Counted from the first letter of the stretch, positions 51,635 through 60,715 are shown. The stretch: 64,000 nucleotides of DNA from Bacteroidota bacterium (GCA_016715945.1 JADJXJ010000001.1:1-64000); one strand, 5' to 3'. Translations and numbers: made by a program. The notes: generated by a model not told the origin, from the letters alone.

Positions 51635-54088
51635 TTAGGCGATCTTCAGTTCAATCTTTTTCCTCACTGCTTCAGCCAGGGCTTCGTAGCTCATTTTTTC
51701 GGGAAATACCGGTTTCATGTATTCAACCGTGATCTTTTTCCATGGCTTAGGGAAAAACCTGCCGCGGGGCAGGGCCTCGTAAGCGCCTTTGATCGAAACC
51801 GGCACGATAGGCACATTCAGCTCGCTGCTCAGGATGGCAAAGGTCTTCTTGAACTCGCCCAGCTTTCCGTTAAAAGTACGGGTGCCCTCGGGAAAGATGA
51901 TGATGTTGCGGTTGCTGCGCAACACCTCGGCCATCTTCTGTATGGACTCCTTGAGGTTGTTGTTGAGGTCCATGATGATGATGTTGTTGCGGTTGGCCAG
52001 AAACTTAAGCCAGGGCTGGCGGATGTGTTTTTCCTTGGCGTAGAAATAGGTCTTTCTGGCCTGTCCGAAACGCAGGGCTGCGGCCACAAACATGCCGTCG
52101 AAAAAGCTCTGGTGATTGGGTGCGATGATGCAGGGGCCATCCGGAATGTTTTCCACACCTCGAGCGCTGAAGCGGAAATACAAACGGAAAAAGATCTTCG
52201 AGAACCACAGTGCTATCTGGCCGGTGAACCAGGTTTTGGGCAGGCTGAGCTGCACCTTTTCGTGCAATATGGTTTTCCAGTCCACCTTGCTTTCCTCAAT
52301 CCGGGTTTTGTGCTGGCCCACCCATTGCGCCAGCTCGAGCACGGTGCTGAAAGCGGCTATCTCGTGTGGTTCGGGCGACACCCCGAAGGTCTGGTTCATA
52401 TAGGTCTGGAAGCTTACTTTGTCGAGCGAGTCGAGGCCGCAATCCACCTCGGGATGATAGTGTGGCTGCACCCTGATGCCTTTTTCGCGGGCAATCCATT
52501 GCGACAGCATCACGTAAACCGGGTCGTTGATTTCTTCTGCCGGCTGGTCCGTCTGCGGTTTTTGTTCAATCAGCTCTGCAAGCCTGAACCGCTGAAGCTT
52601 GCCCAGGCGGGTGCGTGGGAGGTCCTGAAAAGTCAGGTGCAGCCCCATGATCTTTTTGTAAGCCGAAACACGTTTGTTGTAAGGCTCAATCACCTCATTC
52701 ATAATGCGTTGCTTTAGCGTTGCGGGATCGTCGGGCAATGCTGCGCCTTCGGGCAAAAGCATCACGTGCAGCTGGTCGTTCATGGCAAACACCCCGCAGT
52801 CTTTGACCAGTGCCGAGCTGAGCAGTTCCTCCTCAAGCTCAGCCGGGTTGATGTTTTTGCCGTTCGAGAGCACGATGATTTCTTTCTTTCGACCGGTGAT
52901 GTACAGGTAGCCGTCCTCATCGAGGCGGCCCAGGTCGCCGGTGTAGAGCCATCCGTCCCTGAGCACGTCGGCCGTTTCTTCGGGACGGTTGTAGTAGCCC
53001 AGCATGATATTGTCGCCCGATGCAGTGATTTCACCGTCCACAATACGTATCGTGGTGCCCGGCATGGCTTCGCCGGGCGAACCGATGCGCACCCTTCCCG
53101 GACGGGTAAAGGTGATCATGGGGGCGGCTTCGGTCATGCCATAACCTTCGAGCACTTCAAAGCCCAGGGTCTTGAAATCGTTGCCCACTGCAGGATCGAG
53201 GGCTGCGCCACCCGAAACCAGGTGTTCGACTGCGCCCCCAAGCTTGCGATGTACTGCGCCAAACACGGTGCGCGAAAAACGTCTGGAATCCAACCTTCGG
53301 GCCAGCGCAAACAAGGTCCTGGCCACAAAACTGTTGTTCACCTTGTCCATGATGCCCTTGCGGATGGCGGCATACAACCTGGGCACCCCGATGATGATGG
53401 TCACCTTGTTTTCCTGCAGGGTGGCCATGATGTCGTCCGACAGCATCGAAGGGCTGATGGCGAGGGTGGCGCCCACATGCAAAGGGCAGATCATAGTGCC
53501 CATCAGTGGGAAGATGTGGTGCAGCGGCAAGAGCACCAGCACCCGCGAACCGGAATGGTAAATGGGGATGTGTTCCGACACAGCCCGGACGTTTTGCAGG
53601 AGGTTCTGATAGCTCAGCACCACGCCTTTCGGACTGCCGGTGGTGCCCGAAGTGTAGATGATGACCGCCGGCTGCGTTGCATCCACCCCGGGCATGGCTG
53701 CCGGGCCGGTTTCGGGAGCCAGCTGGCCCTCCAGCTCGTCGAGCACAGCCACCCTGACAATGTGCCCCGACAAGGCCAGGGCCTCCTCCACCAGGGCTTT
53801 GGTTTTCGCGCTGCAATAGATCAGCGCCGGACGGCTGTCGCCGACGATGTAAGCCAGTTCGGGAGCCGTGCTCAGGTAATCGACCGGAATAGCCACACCC
53901 TGCTGCTGCCAGATGGCGTAGAAGGCATAGATGTATTCCGGCCTGTTTTCGGAAATTATGAGCGCATGTGCCCCGCGATCAAGCGGACAGGAGGATGCAT
54001 ATTGCGCGATGCGCCCCAGCATTTGTGCATAGCTGATGGCCTGGCTCCTGAACCGGATGGCGGTCGCAGCGCCGTGATTTTTTAACAT
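51635..54088 (-). CDS. AMP-dependent acyl ligase - ACP - PlsC acyltransferase fusion
   Basis: 817 residues from ATG 54088; a TTG at 54100 is possible. Order: an adenylation domain with YTSGTTGSPKG (about 145-155), GYGMTEAAP and YTGDLGRLDEDGYL (about 1-500); an acyl-carrier-like domain with DCGLDSLDKV, the Ser being the phosphopantetheine site (about 490-565); and a PlsC domain with NHQSFFDG as the NHx4D catalytic motif and FPEGTRTFNG (about 600-817). It probably activates a fatty acid, holds it on its own carrier domain and passes it to a lysophospholipid or related acceptor. This resembles Aas but with a built-in carrier. Alone in its unit, followed by an SRPBCC gene. Confidence 0.87.
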   Translation of the reverse strand: MLKNHGAATAIRFRSQAISYAQMLGRIAQYASSCPLDRGAHALIISENRPEYIYAFYAIWQQQGVAIPVDYLSTAPELAYIVGDSRPALIYCSAKTKALVEEALALSGHIVRVAVLDELEGQLAPETGPAAMPGVDATQPAVIIYTSGTTGSPKGVVLSYQNLLQNVRAVSEHIPIYHSGSRVLVLLPLHHIFPLMGTMICPLHVGATLAISPSMLSDDIMATLQENKVTIIIGVPRLYAAIRKGIMDKVNNSFVARTLFALARRLDSRRFSRTVFGAVHRKLGGAVEHLVSGGAALDPAVGNDFKTLGFEVLEGYGMTEAAPMITFTRPGRVRIGSPGEAMPGTTIRIVDGEITASGDNIMLGYYNRPEETADVLRDGWLYTGDLGRLDEDGYLYITGRKKEIIVLSNGKNINPAELEEELLSSALVKDCGVFAMNDQLHVMLLPEGAALPDDPATLKQRIMNEVIEPYNKRVSAYKKIMGLHLTFQDLPRTRLGKLQRFRLAELIEQKPQTDQPAEEINDPVYVMLSQWIAREKGIRVQPHYHPEVDCGLDSLDKVSFQTYMNQTFGVSPEPHEIAAFSTVLELAQWVGQHKTRIEESKVDWKTILHEKVQLSLPKTWFTGQIALWFSKIFFRLYFRFSARGVENIPDGPCIIAPNHQSFFDGMFVAAALRFGQARKTYFYAKEKHIRQPWLKFLANRNNIIIMDLNNNLKESIQKMAEVLRSNRNIIIFPEGTRTFNGKLGEFKKTFAILSSELNVPIVPVSIKGAYEALPRGRFFPKPWKKITVEYMKPVFPEKMSYEALAEAVRKKIELKIA

Positions 54089-54348
54089 GTGAATGGACAA
54101 GGGAAAATAGATTTAAAAAAATGAAGATGATAGAATTGATAAATTAAGGAAGGGCAGGGGAAAGCTAAACCTGAAGCTTTGTGGGGAATATCAGAAAACA
54201 TTTACAGCAATAAACCGCAAAGGTAGCTTGATTTTCGGGGTAAAGCTGCAAAGTTCCGGTTTGTTTGCAACTTATTTTTCATTATCAGCTGCATCGGACG
54301 TTTTTCCTGTTTTATCTCGATTATATTCCTGAAAATATGCGGCTTAGC

Positions 54349-55494
54349 TTAGTAGCTGAGTTCGATTAGCACAATTTCGGGCACGTTGCCGATGCGAACA
54401 GGGGGTCCCCAGCTACCGGCTCCGCTCGAAACATAGGCGTGCATCCGGCCGAATTGTTTGTAGCCCCAGCTCAGAGGAAACATGGCCGAGGTGATGTAGT
54501 TGAGCGGCCACATCTGCCCGTGGTGGGTGTGCCCCGAAAGGATGAGGTTCGCCCCGTTTTGTTGTGCTTCGTCGTAGGCCCGGGGCTGATGGTCGAGCAC
54601 GATGGTGAAGGCATCTTCCGGAATGTGTTGTACAATTTCAGCCAGCGGCTTGCGGGTTTCGCCGGCAAACCGGTTGCTTTCGATATCGTTGCGTCCGATC
54701 ACCCAAAGGCGTTCGTTGATGGCCATTGCGCTGTCGCGCAGCATGACTATGCCATGGCTGCGCAAATAATCCACAGCCTCGTCGGCCCCGCCTATGTATT
54801 CGTGGTTGCCGGTAGCGCCTATCACTCCCAGTGGCGCCCGGATGCTGCCCAGTATCTGCCCCAGGTTTTGCCTGATCACAGGCGCCAGGTCTTCGTCCAC
54901 TATATCCCCGGCAAGCAACACCAGGTCGGGTTGCTGGGCATTGATGCGGTCAACAATTCGTTTTACCCTTTTCGGGCCTACGATGGTGCCCAGATGGATG
55001 TCGGTGGCAAGCACAATGCGCAGGGTATCGCTGGCTTCGCCCTCAACAATCCGGAGATGCTGCACACGCGGATAGATGGCGTTGATGTGACCGCCCAGCA
55101 CCAGAAGAAACGTGGCCGCGGCTACACCTATGGTCAGATAATGGGGGCTGGTAGCGATAAAAGTGTGTTTGGTCCAGCCAAGCACCGGCACCACCAGGTT
55201 GAGCAGACGCAACAGGTCGATGACAAACACGGCCAGAAAGAGGTAAAGCATGGCCGCCAGCCAGAACGAGCCGGCCCAGGTGAAAAAATCGCTCAGGTAC
55301 GAAAGATATATCCGCTCCAGGATGCGTCCGATAAAAAAGGAAGCGGCAAGCGTCCAGAAGCCGGCCACATACAACTGCCGCATCAGGCTGCCCTGCTCGA
55401 AAGTGCGCAGCCCTCGAACGAAGATGTAATAATTGACAAGCAAGTGCACCGTGAGCACGATGCTGAAAAAAATCAAAAACTGAATGATGCGCAT
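54349..55494 (-). CDS. Membrane-anchored metallophosphoesterase (YkuE-like)
   Basis: 381 residues. Four N-terminal membrane segments (about 1-140) are followed by a calcineurin-like domain with metal-binding motifs DIHLG, GDIVDE, GNHEY and GHTHHGQ. Relatives hydrolyse UDP-diacylglucosamine or other phosphoesters at the membrane. Divergent from the HMG-CoA synthase gene with a 252-bp spacer. Confidence 0.88.
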   Translation of the reverse strand: MRIIQFLIFFSIVLTVHLLVNYYIFVRGLRTFEQGSLMRQLYVAGFWTLAASFFIGRILERIYLSYLSDFFTWAGSFWLAAMLYLFLAVFVIDLLRLLNLVVPVLGWTKHTFIATSPHYLTIGVAAATFLLVLGGHINAIYPRVQHLRIVEGEASDTLRIVLATDIHLGTIVGPKRVKRIVDRINAQQPDLVLLAGDIVDEDLAPVIRQNLGQILGSIRAPLGVIGATGNHEYIGGADEAVDYLRSHGIVMLRDSAMAINERLWVIGRNDIESNRFAGETRKPLAEIVQHIPEDAFTIVLDHQPRAYDEAQQNGANLILSGHTHHGQMWPLNYITSAMFPLSWGYKQFGRMHAYVSSGAGSWGPPVRIGNVPEIVLIELSY

Positions 55495-55746
55495 GCGTGG
55501 CGATTAAAGCAATGTAATTAAACAACAAGCCTGGAGCAGTTTGGTTTGCCTGGTGGCAGAATGTTTTTTTTTCTCGTGACCCGGCAGGTCAGAATAAACT
55601 GAAAGTGAAATATGTAAGGCCTTTCATGCATGACAGTTTGATGAGACTGTAAAATTATTTTGACCTCGCCGGGGGTAAAAATTTTCAATTTTGCCTGAAC
55701 ATTTGGCTTGTAGAAACGGTTTGAAACGGACTTAAATTGCAAGAAT

Positions 55747-57084
55747 ATGAACAAAGTAGGCATAGAGGCCATTGCATTCGACCTCCCGAAAATTTACCTG
55801 CCCATCGTCGAACTGGCAAAAAACAGGAACATTGAGCCCGAAAAACTTACCGTGGGTCTGGGTCTGGAGCGGATGAGCTATCCCGATGCCCATCAGGACG
55901 TGGTGTGCATGGCTGCCAACGCGCTGCACGAGCTCTTTGTGCGCCAGAACCTCAATCCGGCTGATATTCACAGGATTTATGTGGGTACCGAATCGGGTGT
56001 GGACGCCTCGAAACCCATTGGCTCCTACCTGCTCGACATCATGGAGACTGCCCTGGCCGGGCGCCATGGCGACCATTGCCTGAGCCACTGCGATGTGGTG
56101 GACCTCACCTTTGCCTGCATCGGTGGCGTGGATGCCCTGCTCAACTGTGTTGACTTTGTAAGGCTCAACCCGGGAAAAAAGGCCATTGTAGTGACCACCG
56201 ACCTGGCCAAATACGACCCTGGCTCGGGCGGCGAATACACCCAGGGGGCCGGCGCGGTGGCCATGCTGGTATCCGAAAATCCGTCCATCCTCAGCCTGGT
56301 CGGCGAGGTGGGCGTGAGCACGCGGGGCGTGTTCGACTTCTTCAAACCCCGCAGGTACGTCAACAAAGCCCAGGCTGGCATCCCGGAATCGCTGGTGGAA
56401 GAAGAGGTGCTGATGATCTACAAAGACCAGCCGGTGTTCGAAGGACAATACTCCAACCAGTGCTATGTGGACAGGATGCGCGAAGCCTACTTCAGGTTCA
56501 AACAGATCGTTGGTGTGCAGGGGCCGCTGTTCGAAAGGTGGAAAGGCATCTTCATGCACCTGCCCTATTGCTACCAGGGCCGCCGCATGTTTGTGGACAT
56601 GTATGCCGAAGAAACCGTGAGCGACTTCGCCAACCTGAAAAAAGAAGACCTGAAAGCCATCAGCAAGTCGGAAGCCTACCGGGCTTTTGTGAAAGAAAAG
56701 ATCTACCCCTCCGAAATCCTCTCGGCCAAGGCGGGCAACATCTACAGCGGCTCCATCTTTCTCGGGCTGATTTCGGGCCTCAACTACTGGGCCGAAACCG
56801 GCACCGAAGCCGCAGGCGAGCGCATCGGATTCATTGCCTACGGCAGCGGCAGCAAGTCGAAGGTGTTCGAAGCTACAGTGGAAAATGGCTGGAAAGATGC
56901 CATCCTGGCTGCCAAAGCCACCGAAAAAGTCAACAGGGCCGTGCCCATCACCTTTGCACAATACATGGACCTCTACAGGCTGCGGTCGGCATCCATCCTG
57001 CCACCCAGGGACGAATACATCCTCGTAAAAATTGAACAGGAAGACCCCAACCTGATTGGCGCCCGTTACTACAAACGGGTATAA
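55747..57084 (+). CDS. Hydroxymethylglutaryl-CoA synthase
   Basis: 445 residues, thiolase fold. Expected catalytic residues are present: Glu82 in GTESG, Cys124 in FACIGG, His271 in MHLPYC. GGEYTQGAGAVAMLV and PSILSL also match the family. It condenses acetyl-CoA with acetoacetyl-CoA to HMG-CoA, the first committed step of the mevalonate route to isoprenoids. The cysteine context (TFACIGG) departs from the common EACYAAT form, and the loop around residues 100-118 (LAGRHGDHCLSHCDVVD) is longer than in firmicute enzymes. No other mevalonate gene is in the window. Confidence 0.9.
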   Translation: MNKVGIEAIAFDLPKIYLPIVELAKNRNIEPEKLTVGLGLERMSYPDAHQDVVCMAANALHELFVRQNLNPADIHRIYVGTESGVDASKPIGSYLLDIMETALAGRHGDHCLSHCDVVDLTFACIGGVDALLNCVDFVRLNPGKKAIVVTTDLAKYDPGSGGEYTQGAGAVAMLVSENPSILSLVGEVGVSTRGVFDFFKPRRYVNKAQAGIPESLVEEEVLMIYKDQPVFEGQYSNQCYVDRMREAYFRFKQIVGVQGPLFERWKGIFMHLPYCYQGRRMFVDMYAEETVSDFANLKKEDLKAISKSEAYRAFVKEKIYPSEILSAKAGNIYSGSIFLGLISGLNYWAETGTEAAGERIGFIAYGSGSKSKVFEATVENGWKDAILAAKATEKVNRAVPITFAQYMDLYRLRSASILPPRDEYILVKIEQEDPNLIGARYYKRV

Positions 57085-57149
57085 CGGCCGGTTACTGCTA
57101 AAAGCAGGGTGGGCGTCGGCTTGTGGTTGCAACAAAGTGTGCCACGACT

Positions 57150-57515
57150 TCAGCCTGTCCTGAGTATTTTTTCCATCTTTTTGCCTTTGGCCAGCTCGTC
57201 CACCAGCTTGTCGAAGTACCTTACTTTCCGGGTGAGCTCGTTGTCTATTTCCTCGATGCGGTAGCCGCAAATCACGCCTTTGATCAGGCCTGCGTTGGGG
57301 TGCAGCGTAGCTTGTGCAAAAAACTCCTCAAAAGTAACCTGCTGCGCAATCAGCTCCGAAAGCCTGGCTTCATCAAAACCGGTCAGCCATTCAATCACCT
57401 GGTGCAGCTCTTCTTTTGTCCGGCCCTTATTTTCCACCTTTTTCACATAATGCGGATAAACCGCTGCAAAGGTCATCCTTGCGATTTGCTGGTTGTGCGC
57501 TTCTGTTGTTTTCAT
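57150..57515 (-). CDS. DUF2200 family protein
   Basis: 121 residues from ATG 57515; an in-frame extension to 57545 is less likely. The pattern IARMTFAAVYPHYVKKVENKGRTKEELHQVIEWLTG followed by KGVICGYRIEEIDN is that of DUF2200, small soluble proteins of unknown function. Convergent with the HMG-CoA synthase gene (65 nt apart). The family is widespread in Firmicutes and Bacteroidota without a known role. Confidence 0.82.
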   Translation of the reverse strand: MKTTEAHNQQIARMTFAAVYPHYVKKVENKGRTKEELHQVIEWLTGFDEARLSELIAQQVTFEEFFAQATLHPNAGLIKGVICGYRIEEIDNELTRKVRYFDKLVDELAKGKKMEKILRTG

Positions 57516-57898
57516 GTTATTTCTTTCGGGAGTTGTTTTCTGCATGCGAGCAACCGTTGAGACAGACAGCCAGGCAATTGTTCATTTTTATTTTACCGGT
57601 ATGCCGGTATTGCTGGACGGTCAGTAGCTTACATTCCGGGAACTTTTTCCGGCTGTCTGGACCGTCAACAATTGTTCAAAAGTAAGGTGATCTGTATTTT
57701 GTCCAACATTTTCCCGTAGAATTTTCAATGGTTCTGAACATTGATGCCCCGCCTCCATTGTCAGTCGGATCTGGTTTTCCCGCACAAATGTGTCAAAACC
57801 CAAGCAAGGTAACACCGGTCTTGTTATCCACACCTCGATGCTTTGATTTGCCATGTGTGTTTCCGCAGCCATCCGGCTGCTTTTCCGGACGTACCAGG
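57516..57898. other. Gene-free spacer with a long imperfect hairpin
   Basis: No convincing coding sequence. Near 57613-57668 a nested inverted repeat is seen: outer arms GGACGGTC/GACCGTC and inner arms CCGG/CCGG around gaactttttC. It may be a structured transcript end or protein site, with no neighbour to assign it to. The 21-bp repeats begin at 57899. Confidence 0.35.
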
Positions 57899-58129
57899 GG
57901 TTTACCTGCTTGTCACAAAGGTTTACCGACTTGTCACGAGGTTTTACCGGGTAGTCACAAAGGTTTACCGACTTGTCACGAGGTTTTACCGACTTGTCAC
58001 GAGGTTTTACCGGGTAGTCACGAAGGTTTACCGACTTGTCACGAGGTTTTACCGGGTAGTCACGAAGGTTTACCGACTTGTCACGAGGTTTTACCGAGTA
58101 GTCACGAAGGTTTACCAGGTTGTCAAATC
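57899..58129. repeat. Eleven 21-bp direct repeats (iteron-like)
   Basis: Consensus G(G/T)TTTACCGACTTGTCACGAG, alternating with GTTTTACCGGGTAGTCACGAA. Units start at 57899, 57920, 57941, 57962, 57983, 58004, 58025, 58046, 58067, 58088 and 58109. The length is always 21 bp, with no spacers. TTTACC and GTCAC are the most constant parts. The array could be translated in phase (7 codons per unit), but the predicted Val/Thr/Arg/Tyr heptads have no flanking domain or signal, so a DNA-level role or a neutral minisatellite is more likely. Confidence 0.92.
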
Positions 58130-58330
58130 CTCACTTCAACCCGTCAGGTTGTTTCAAAACACTGATAAACAATAAGATAAAAACGTTACAGGCTTTCAAT
58201 CGAAAGTTTTCAACAATCCGCCACAAAATTTTCAACAGGGATTACTTCACAACATCCGTGATATCTGCCGCCCGACCAGCAAAGCCAGTTACAGTAGCTC
58301 ATTGCATTCTGTCTTCGTAAGCTTCAACTT

Positions 58331-58553
58331 TCCCCTTGCCCCTTCGTCCCTTCGTCCCATCGCCCCGTCACCCCGTCTCCCAGTCTCCCCCTCGCCCAGT
58401 CTACCAGTCTCCCCCTCGCCCCTTCGCCCCATCTCCCCCTCGCCCCGTCTCCCAGTCTCCCCCTCGCCCCTTCGTCCCATCGCCCCCTCACCCCGTCTCC
58501 CAGTCTCCCCCTCGCCCGTCTCCCAGTCTCCCCCTCGCCCGTCTCCCAGTCTG
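58331..58553. repeat. Pyrimidine-rich minisatellite
   Basis: A strand-biased low-complexity array of ccccgtctcccagtctcc and ccctcgccc words for ~220 bp. The opposite strand is G-rich with many GGGG/GGG runs and could form quadruplex or triplex structures. It ends exactly where the truncated attC-like site begins (ctggcggatttcgg), so it may have replaced the missing half of that site. Confidence 0.85.
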
Positions 58554-58660
58554 GCGGATTTCGGAGCACAAAACTGTCAATATACCACAAAAGTTGATTC
58601 GAGGTAGAATGTTCAATTAACCACGTCACCCGCCATTAAGCCAAACGCCTGTTATGGGTT
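58554..58660 (-). repeat. attC-like site A (truncated)
   Basis: Read on the minus strand: CCCATAACAGGCGTTTGGC, spacer, GGCGGGTGACGTGG, central region, then ATCCGCC. The final arm with GTTAT that every other site has is absent; minisatellite DNA follows instead. The inner arms GGCGG/CCGCC remain. It follows the DUF4287 gene stop by ~10 nt. Confidence 0.65.
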
Positions 58661-58669
58661 GTGGTTCTT

Positions 58670-59221
58670 TTATCCTGCATTGTTATATGCTGTTTTTATC
58701 CATTCAATTACTTCCGTGTCTATGTCTTTTAGGTCAGAAAGAATAATTTTATGTGAACACATTGAGTTTGGCTTTTCTGCTTCTAATTTTCCTTTCGGCT
58801 CTTGTCCTTTTAGATTAATACCAATTTCAAAACGTGTTTTTGTCGCAGGGTTTAATGTTGCAAATTGCTTTTTTCGTCTTAAACTTACATAAGTGTTTTT
58901 GGGTGCAATTTCAATGTCGTTTCCGAAAGTCTGGATTTCAGAAATTAGTTTTTCGTAAATGGTTTTCAAATGTTCTTTTCCTTGATACTGTTTTGTGATC
59001 AAGTCGTCTTGATTTTCTTTTGAACCAGCGTCTGTTTTATTTGCTTTGTGTGCAACAAGGTTAGCAAAACCGTGAGTAAATTCGTGTTGTTCTTTTAGGA
59101 ATTTAACGATTTCTCCGTGTTTTGTAAAGTTCTGTTTCTTCACAATCTCAATCCATTGTTCCAATGTTTTACCTGTGTTCTTGTGCAGGTTTTCAATCAT
59201 TGTTTGTGTTGCTTTGTCCAT
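58670..59221 (-). CDS. DUF4287 / DUF5655 domain protein (cassette gene)
   Basis: 183 residues. The N-terminal DUF4287 (MDKATQTMIENLHKNTGKTL, then KHGEIVKFLKEQHEFTHGFA) is followed by DUF5655 from about residue 80 (GKEHLKTIYEKLISEIQTFG, SLRRKKQFATLNPATKTRFE). DUF5655 is a predicted nucleic-acid-associated or transport-type domain of unknown function. It starts 4 nt after the YciI-like gene and shares its cassette. Strongly AT-rich compared with genes left of 58,000. Confidence 0.82.
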   Translation of the reverse strand: MDKATQTMIENLHKNTGKTLEQWIEIVKKQNFTKHGEIVKFLKEQHEFTHGFANLVAHKANKTDAGSKENQDDLITKQYQGKEHLKTIYEKLISEIQTFGNDIEIAPKNTYVSLRRKKQFATLNPATKTRFEIGINLKGQEPKGKLEAEKPNSMCSHKIILSDLKDIDTEVIEWIKTAYNNAG

Positions 59222-59225
59222 ATTT

Positions 59226-59708
59226 TTAAGGTTTTGATTTCCAAATTTTGTCGGAAAAAGGCAAGTATTCTGGTAATGCAGCTGAACCGTACCAAGTAAA
59301 AATTTCGTAATCCAACAATCCGTTCTTTATGGCTGGGTCAGTTTGTAACAATTTTACTGCTTCTTCAGTTGATTTAATGTTGTTTAAAATAAAAATACCT
59401 CTGTAATTATTTTCGTTTTTGCCTAATGGTCCTGCGACAATTAATTTTCCTTCTTCAACCAAACGATTTATATTGTCAAGGTGTCCCCTAAAACTTTTAC
59501 TGATGAACTCTTTATCAGTAGTGGTGTTTGTCCCTGTTTTTAGAATTACGAAAAAATAGCTTTTCATCCCGTAATCGTCTCCGCCTAATTTATCGGCTAA
59601 TTCCTTGTCATAATTAGGATTTGTTGTCAAGGTGTCTTTTTCCGAATTTGATTGTCCGAAAGTCAAATTGGTTAAAACCAAAAGTGTTATTGTCAAAATA
59701 TATTTCAT
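59226..59708 (-). CDS. Exported YciI-like protein (cassette gene)
   Basis: 160 residues from ATG 59708. Signal peptide MKYILTITLLVLTNLTFG, then a YciI-type alpha/beta barrel (YFFVILKTGTNTTTDKEF, HLDNINRLVEEGKLIVAGPL). YciI domains are ferredoxin-like folds of mostly unknown activity and are usually cytoplasmic; an exported form is less usual. First gene of its cassette. The start upstream at 59744 is rejected because it would precede the signal peptide with a charged stretch. Confidence 0.78.
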   Translation of the reverse strand: MKYILTITLLVLTNLTFGQSNSEKDTLTTNPNYDKELADKLGGDDYGMKSYFFVILKTGTNTTTDKEFISKSFRGHLDNINRLVEEGKLIVAGPLGKNENNYRGIFILNNIKSTEEAVKLLQTDPAIKNGLLDYEIFTWYGSAALPEYLPFSDKIWKSKP

Positions 59709-59747
59709 TGTCTTACTGTGTTTGTTGTGGTGTCGCTTTACCATTAC

Positions 59748-59882
59748 CCATAACGTTTTGCCGCTTGCCGCAGTGGGGGAATTTTAGCACAAAAGTTCAA
59801 TCGAAGCACTTCACTTTGATTAACCACAAATGTGTCATAGAAGCACGAACCCCCCGCTTTTGCAAAACGGCTGTTATAGGGC
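59748..59882 (-). repeat. attC-like site B
   Basis: Outer ends CCCATAACG (left, + strand) and CTGTTATAGGGC (right). The left arm is ATAAC-GTTTT-GCCGCTTGCC; the right arm, reverse complemented, is ATAAC-A-GCCGTTTTGC. Inner arms are GGGGG and CCCCCC. The five-base unpaired GTTTT is present on one arm only, in the place of the R-L spacer of attC sites. Confidence 0.7.
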
Positions 59883-59891
59883 ATTTTTTCT

Positions 59892-60686
59892 TTATTTTCT
59901 TGGTTTTGCTTCACTTCCTGCTAAAATTCCACCGTCTATTGTCAATTCAATGCCTGTTACATATTTGCTTTCGTCACTTGCTAAATACAAGATTCCATAT
60001 GCAACATCAATTGGTTCTCCAAAGTGTCCCATTGGAATACCGATTTCAACATCTTCAATGATTCTTTGTCTTTGTTCTCCTTCTCCTAACATAGCGTCCC
60101 ACATTGGTGTCATTATAGCTGCTGGATGAACGCTGTTACATCTAATCTTATATCCTTTTTCTGCACAATATAGGGCTACACTTTTTGTGTGATTTCTAAC
60201 GGATGCCTTACTTGAAGCATATGCAACAGCACCTGGAATTCCCACTACACCGCTCCTTGAAGAAATGTTTACTATACTTCCGCCTTTGTCTTTCATAAGT
60301 CTGATAGCGTATTTACAGCCAAGCATAACACCTGTTGAGTTTACTCTGTGAACTTCTTCCCAAGAATTCAAATCTGAGTTTTCAGCGTCCCAAGGTCCGG
60401 ATGATTCTAAGAACCCTGTTATTCCTGCATTATTTACTAAGATGTCAAGTCGACCATAATTTTTATTAATATACTCGGTTGCTTTTAACCAATTCTCTTC
60501 ACTTCCAACGTCCAAATGTAAATAGTCAGCATTTGTTTTTAATTTTTTCACAACAGCATTTCCTTCTTCGTCCCTAGTGTCAGAAACGATTACAATAGCT
60601 CCTTCTTTGTGGAAGAGTTCAGCAGTTGCCTGTCCTATTCCACGAGCCGAACCTGTTATTAATGCTATTTTATCTTTTAATCTCAT
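59892..60686 (-). CDS. Short-chain dehydrogenase/reductase (cassette gene)
   Basis: 264 residues, classical SDR. Cofactor loop TGSARGIG (about 11-18), LVNNAG (about 86-91), catalytic Ser in NISSRSG and Tyr-Lys in YASSK. Asp38 in VSDTRD suggests NAD(H) preference. DGG near the C-terminus is typical. Substrate unknown. Single gene of its cassette, flanked by attC-like sites B and C. Confidence 0.9.
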   Translation of the reverse strand: MRLKDKIALITGSARGIGQATAELFHKEGAIVIVSDTRDEEGNAVVKKLKTNADYLHLDVGSEENWLKATEYINKNYGRLDILVNNAGITGFLESSGPWDAENSDLNSWEEVHRVNSTGVMLGCKYAIRLMKDKGGSIVNISSRSGVVGIPGAVAYASSKASVRNHTKSVALYCAEKGYKIRCNSVHPAAIMTPMWDAMLGEGEQRQRIIEDVEIGIPMGHFGEPIDVAYGILYLASDESKYVTGIELTIDGGILAGSEAKPRK

Positions 60687-60715
60687 TTTTGTCTTTGTGG
60701 TGTTGTCTTTTAAAA

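Noticed and set aside
57899..58129. CRISPR array
   Set aside because: Units are contiguous 21-mers with no unique spacers and no cas genes nearby.
57728..58175. Open frames through the 21-bp repeats giving Val/Thr/Arg/Tyr or Leu/Pro/Cys/His heptads
   Set aside because: A 21-bp unit without stops is open in more than one frame automatically. There is no signal, domain or start context, so coding is not supported.
58289..58629. Gly/Arg/Glu-rich and Pro/Ser-rich frames through the pyrimidine minisatellite
   Set aside because: Low-complexity DNA is open in several frames on both strands; there is no start context or domain.
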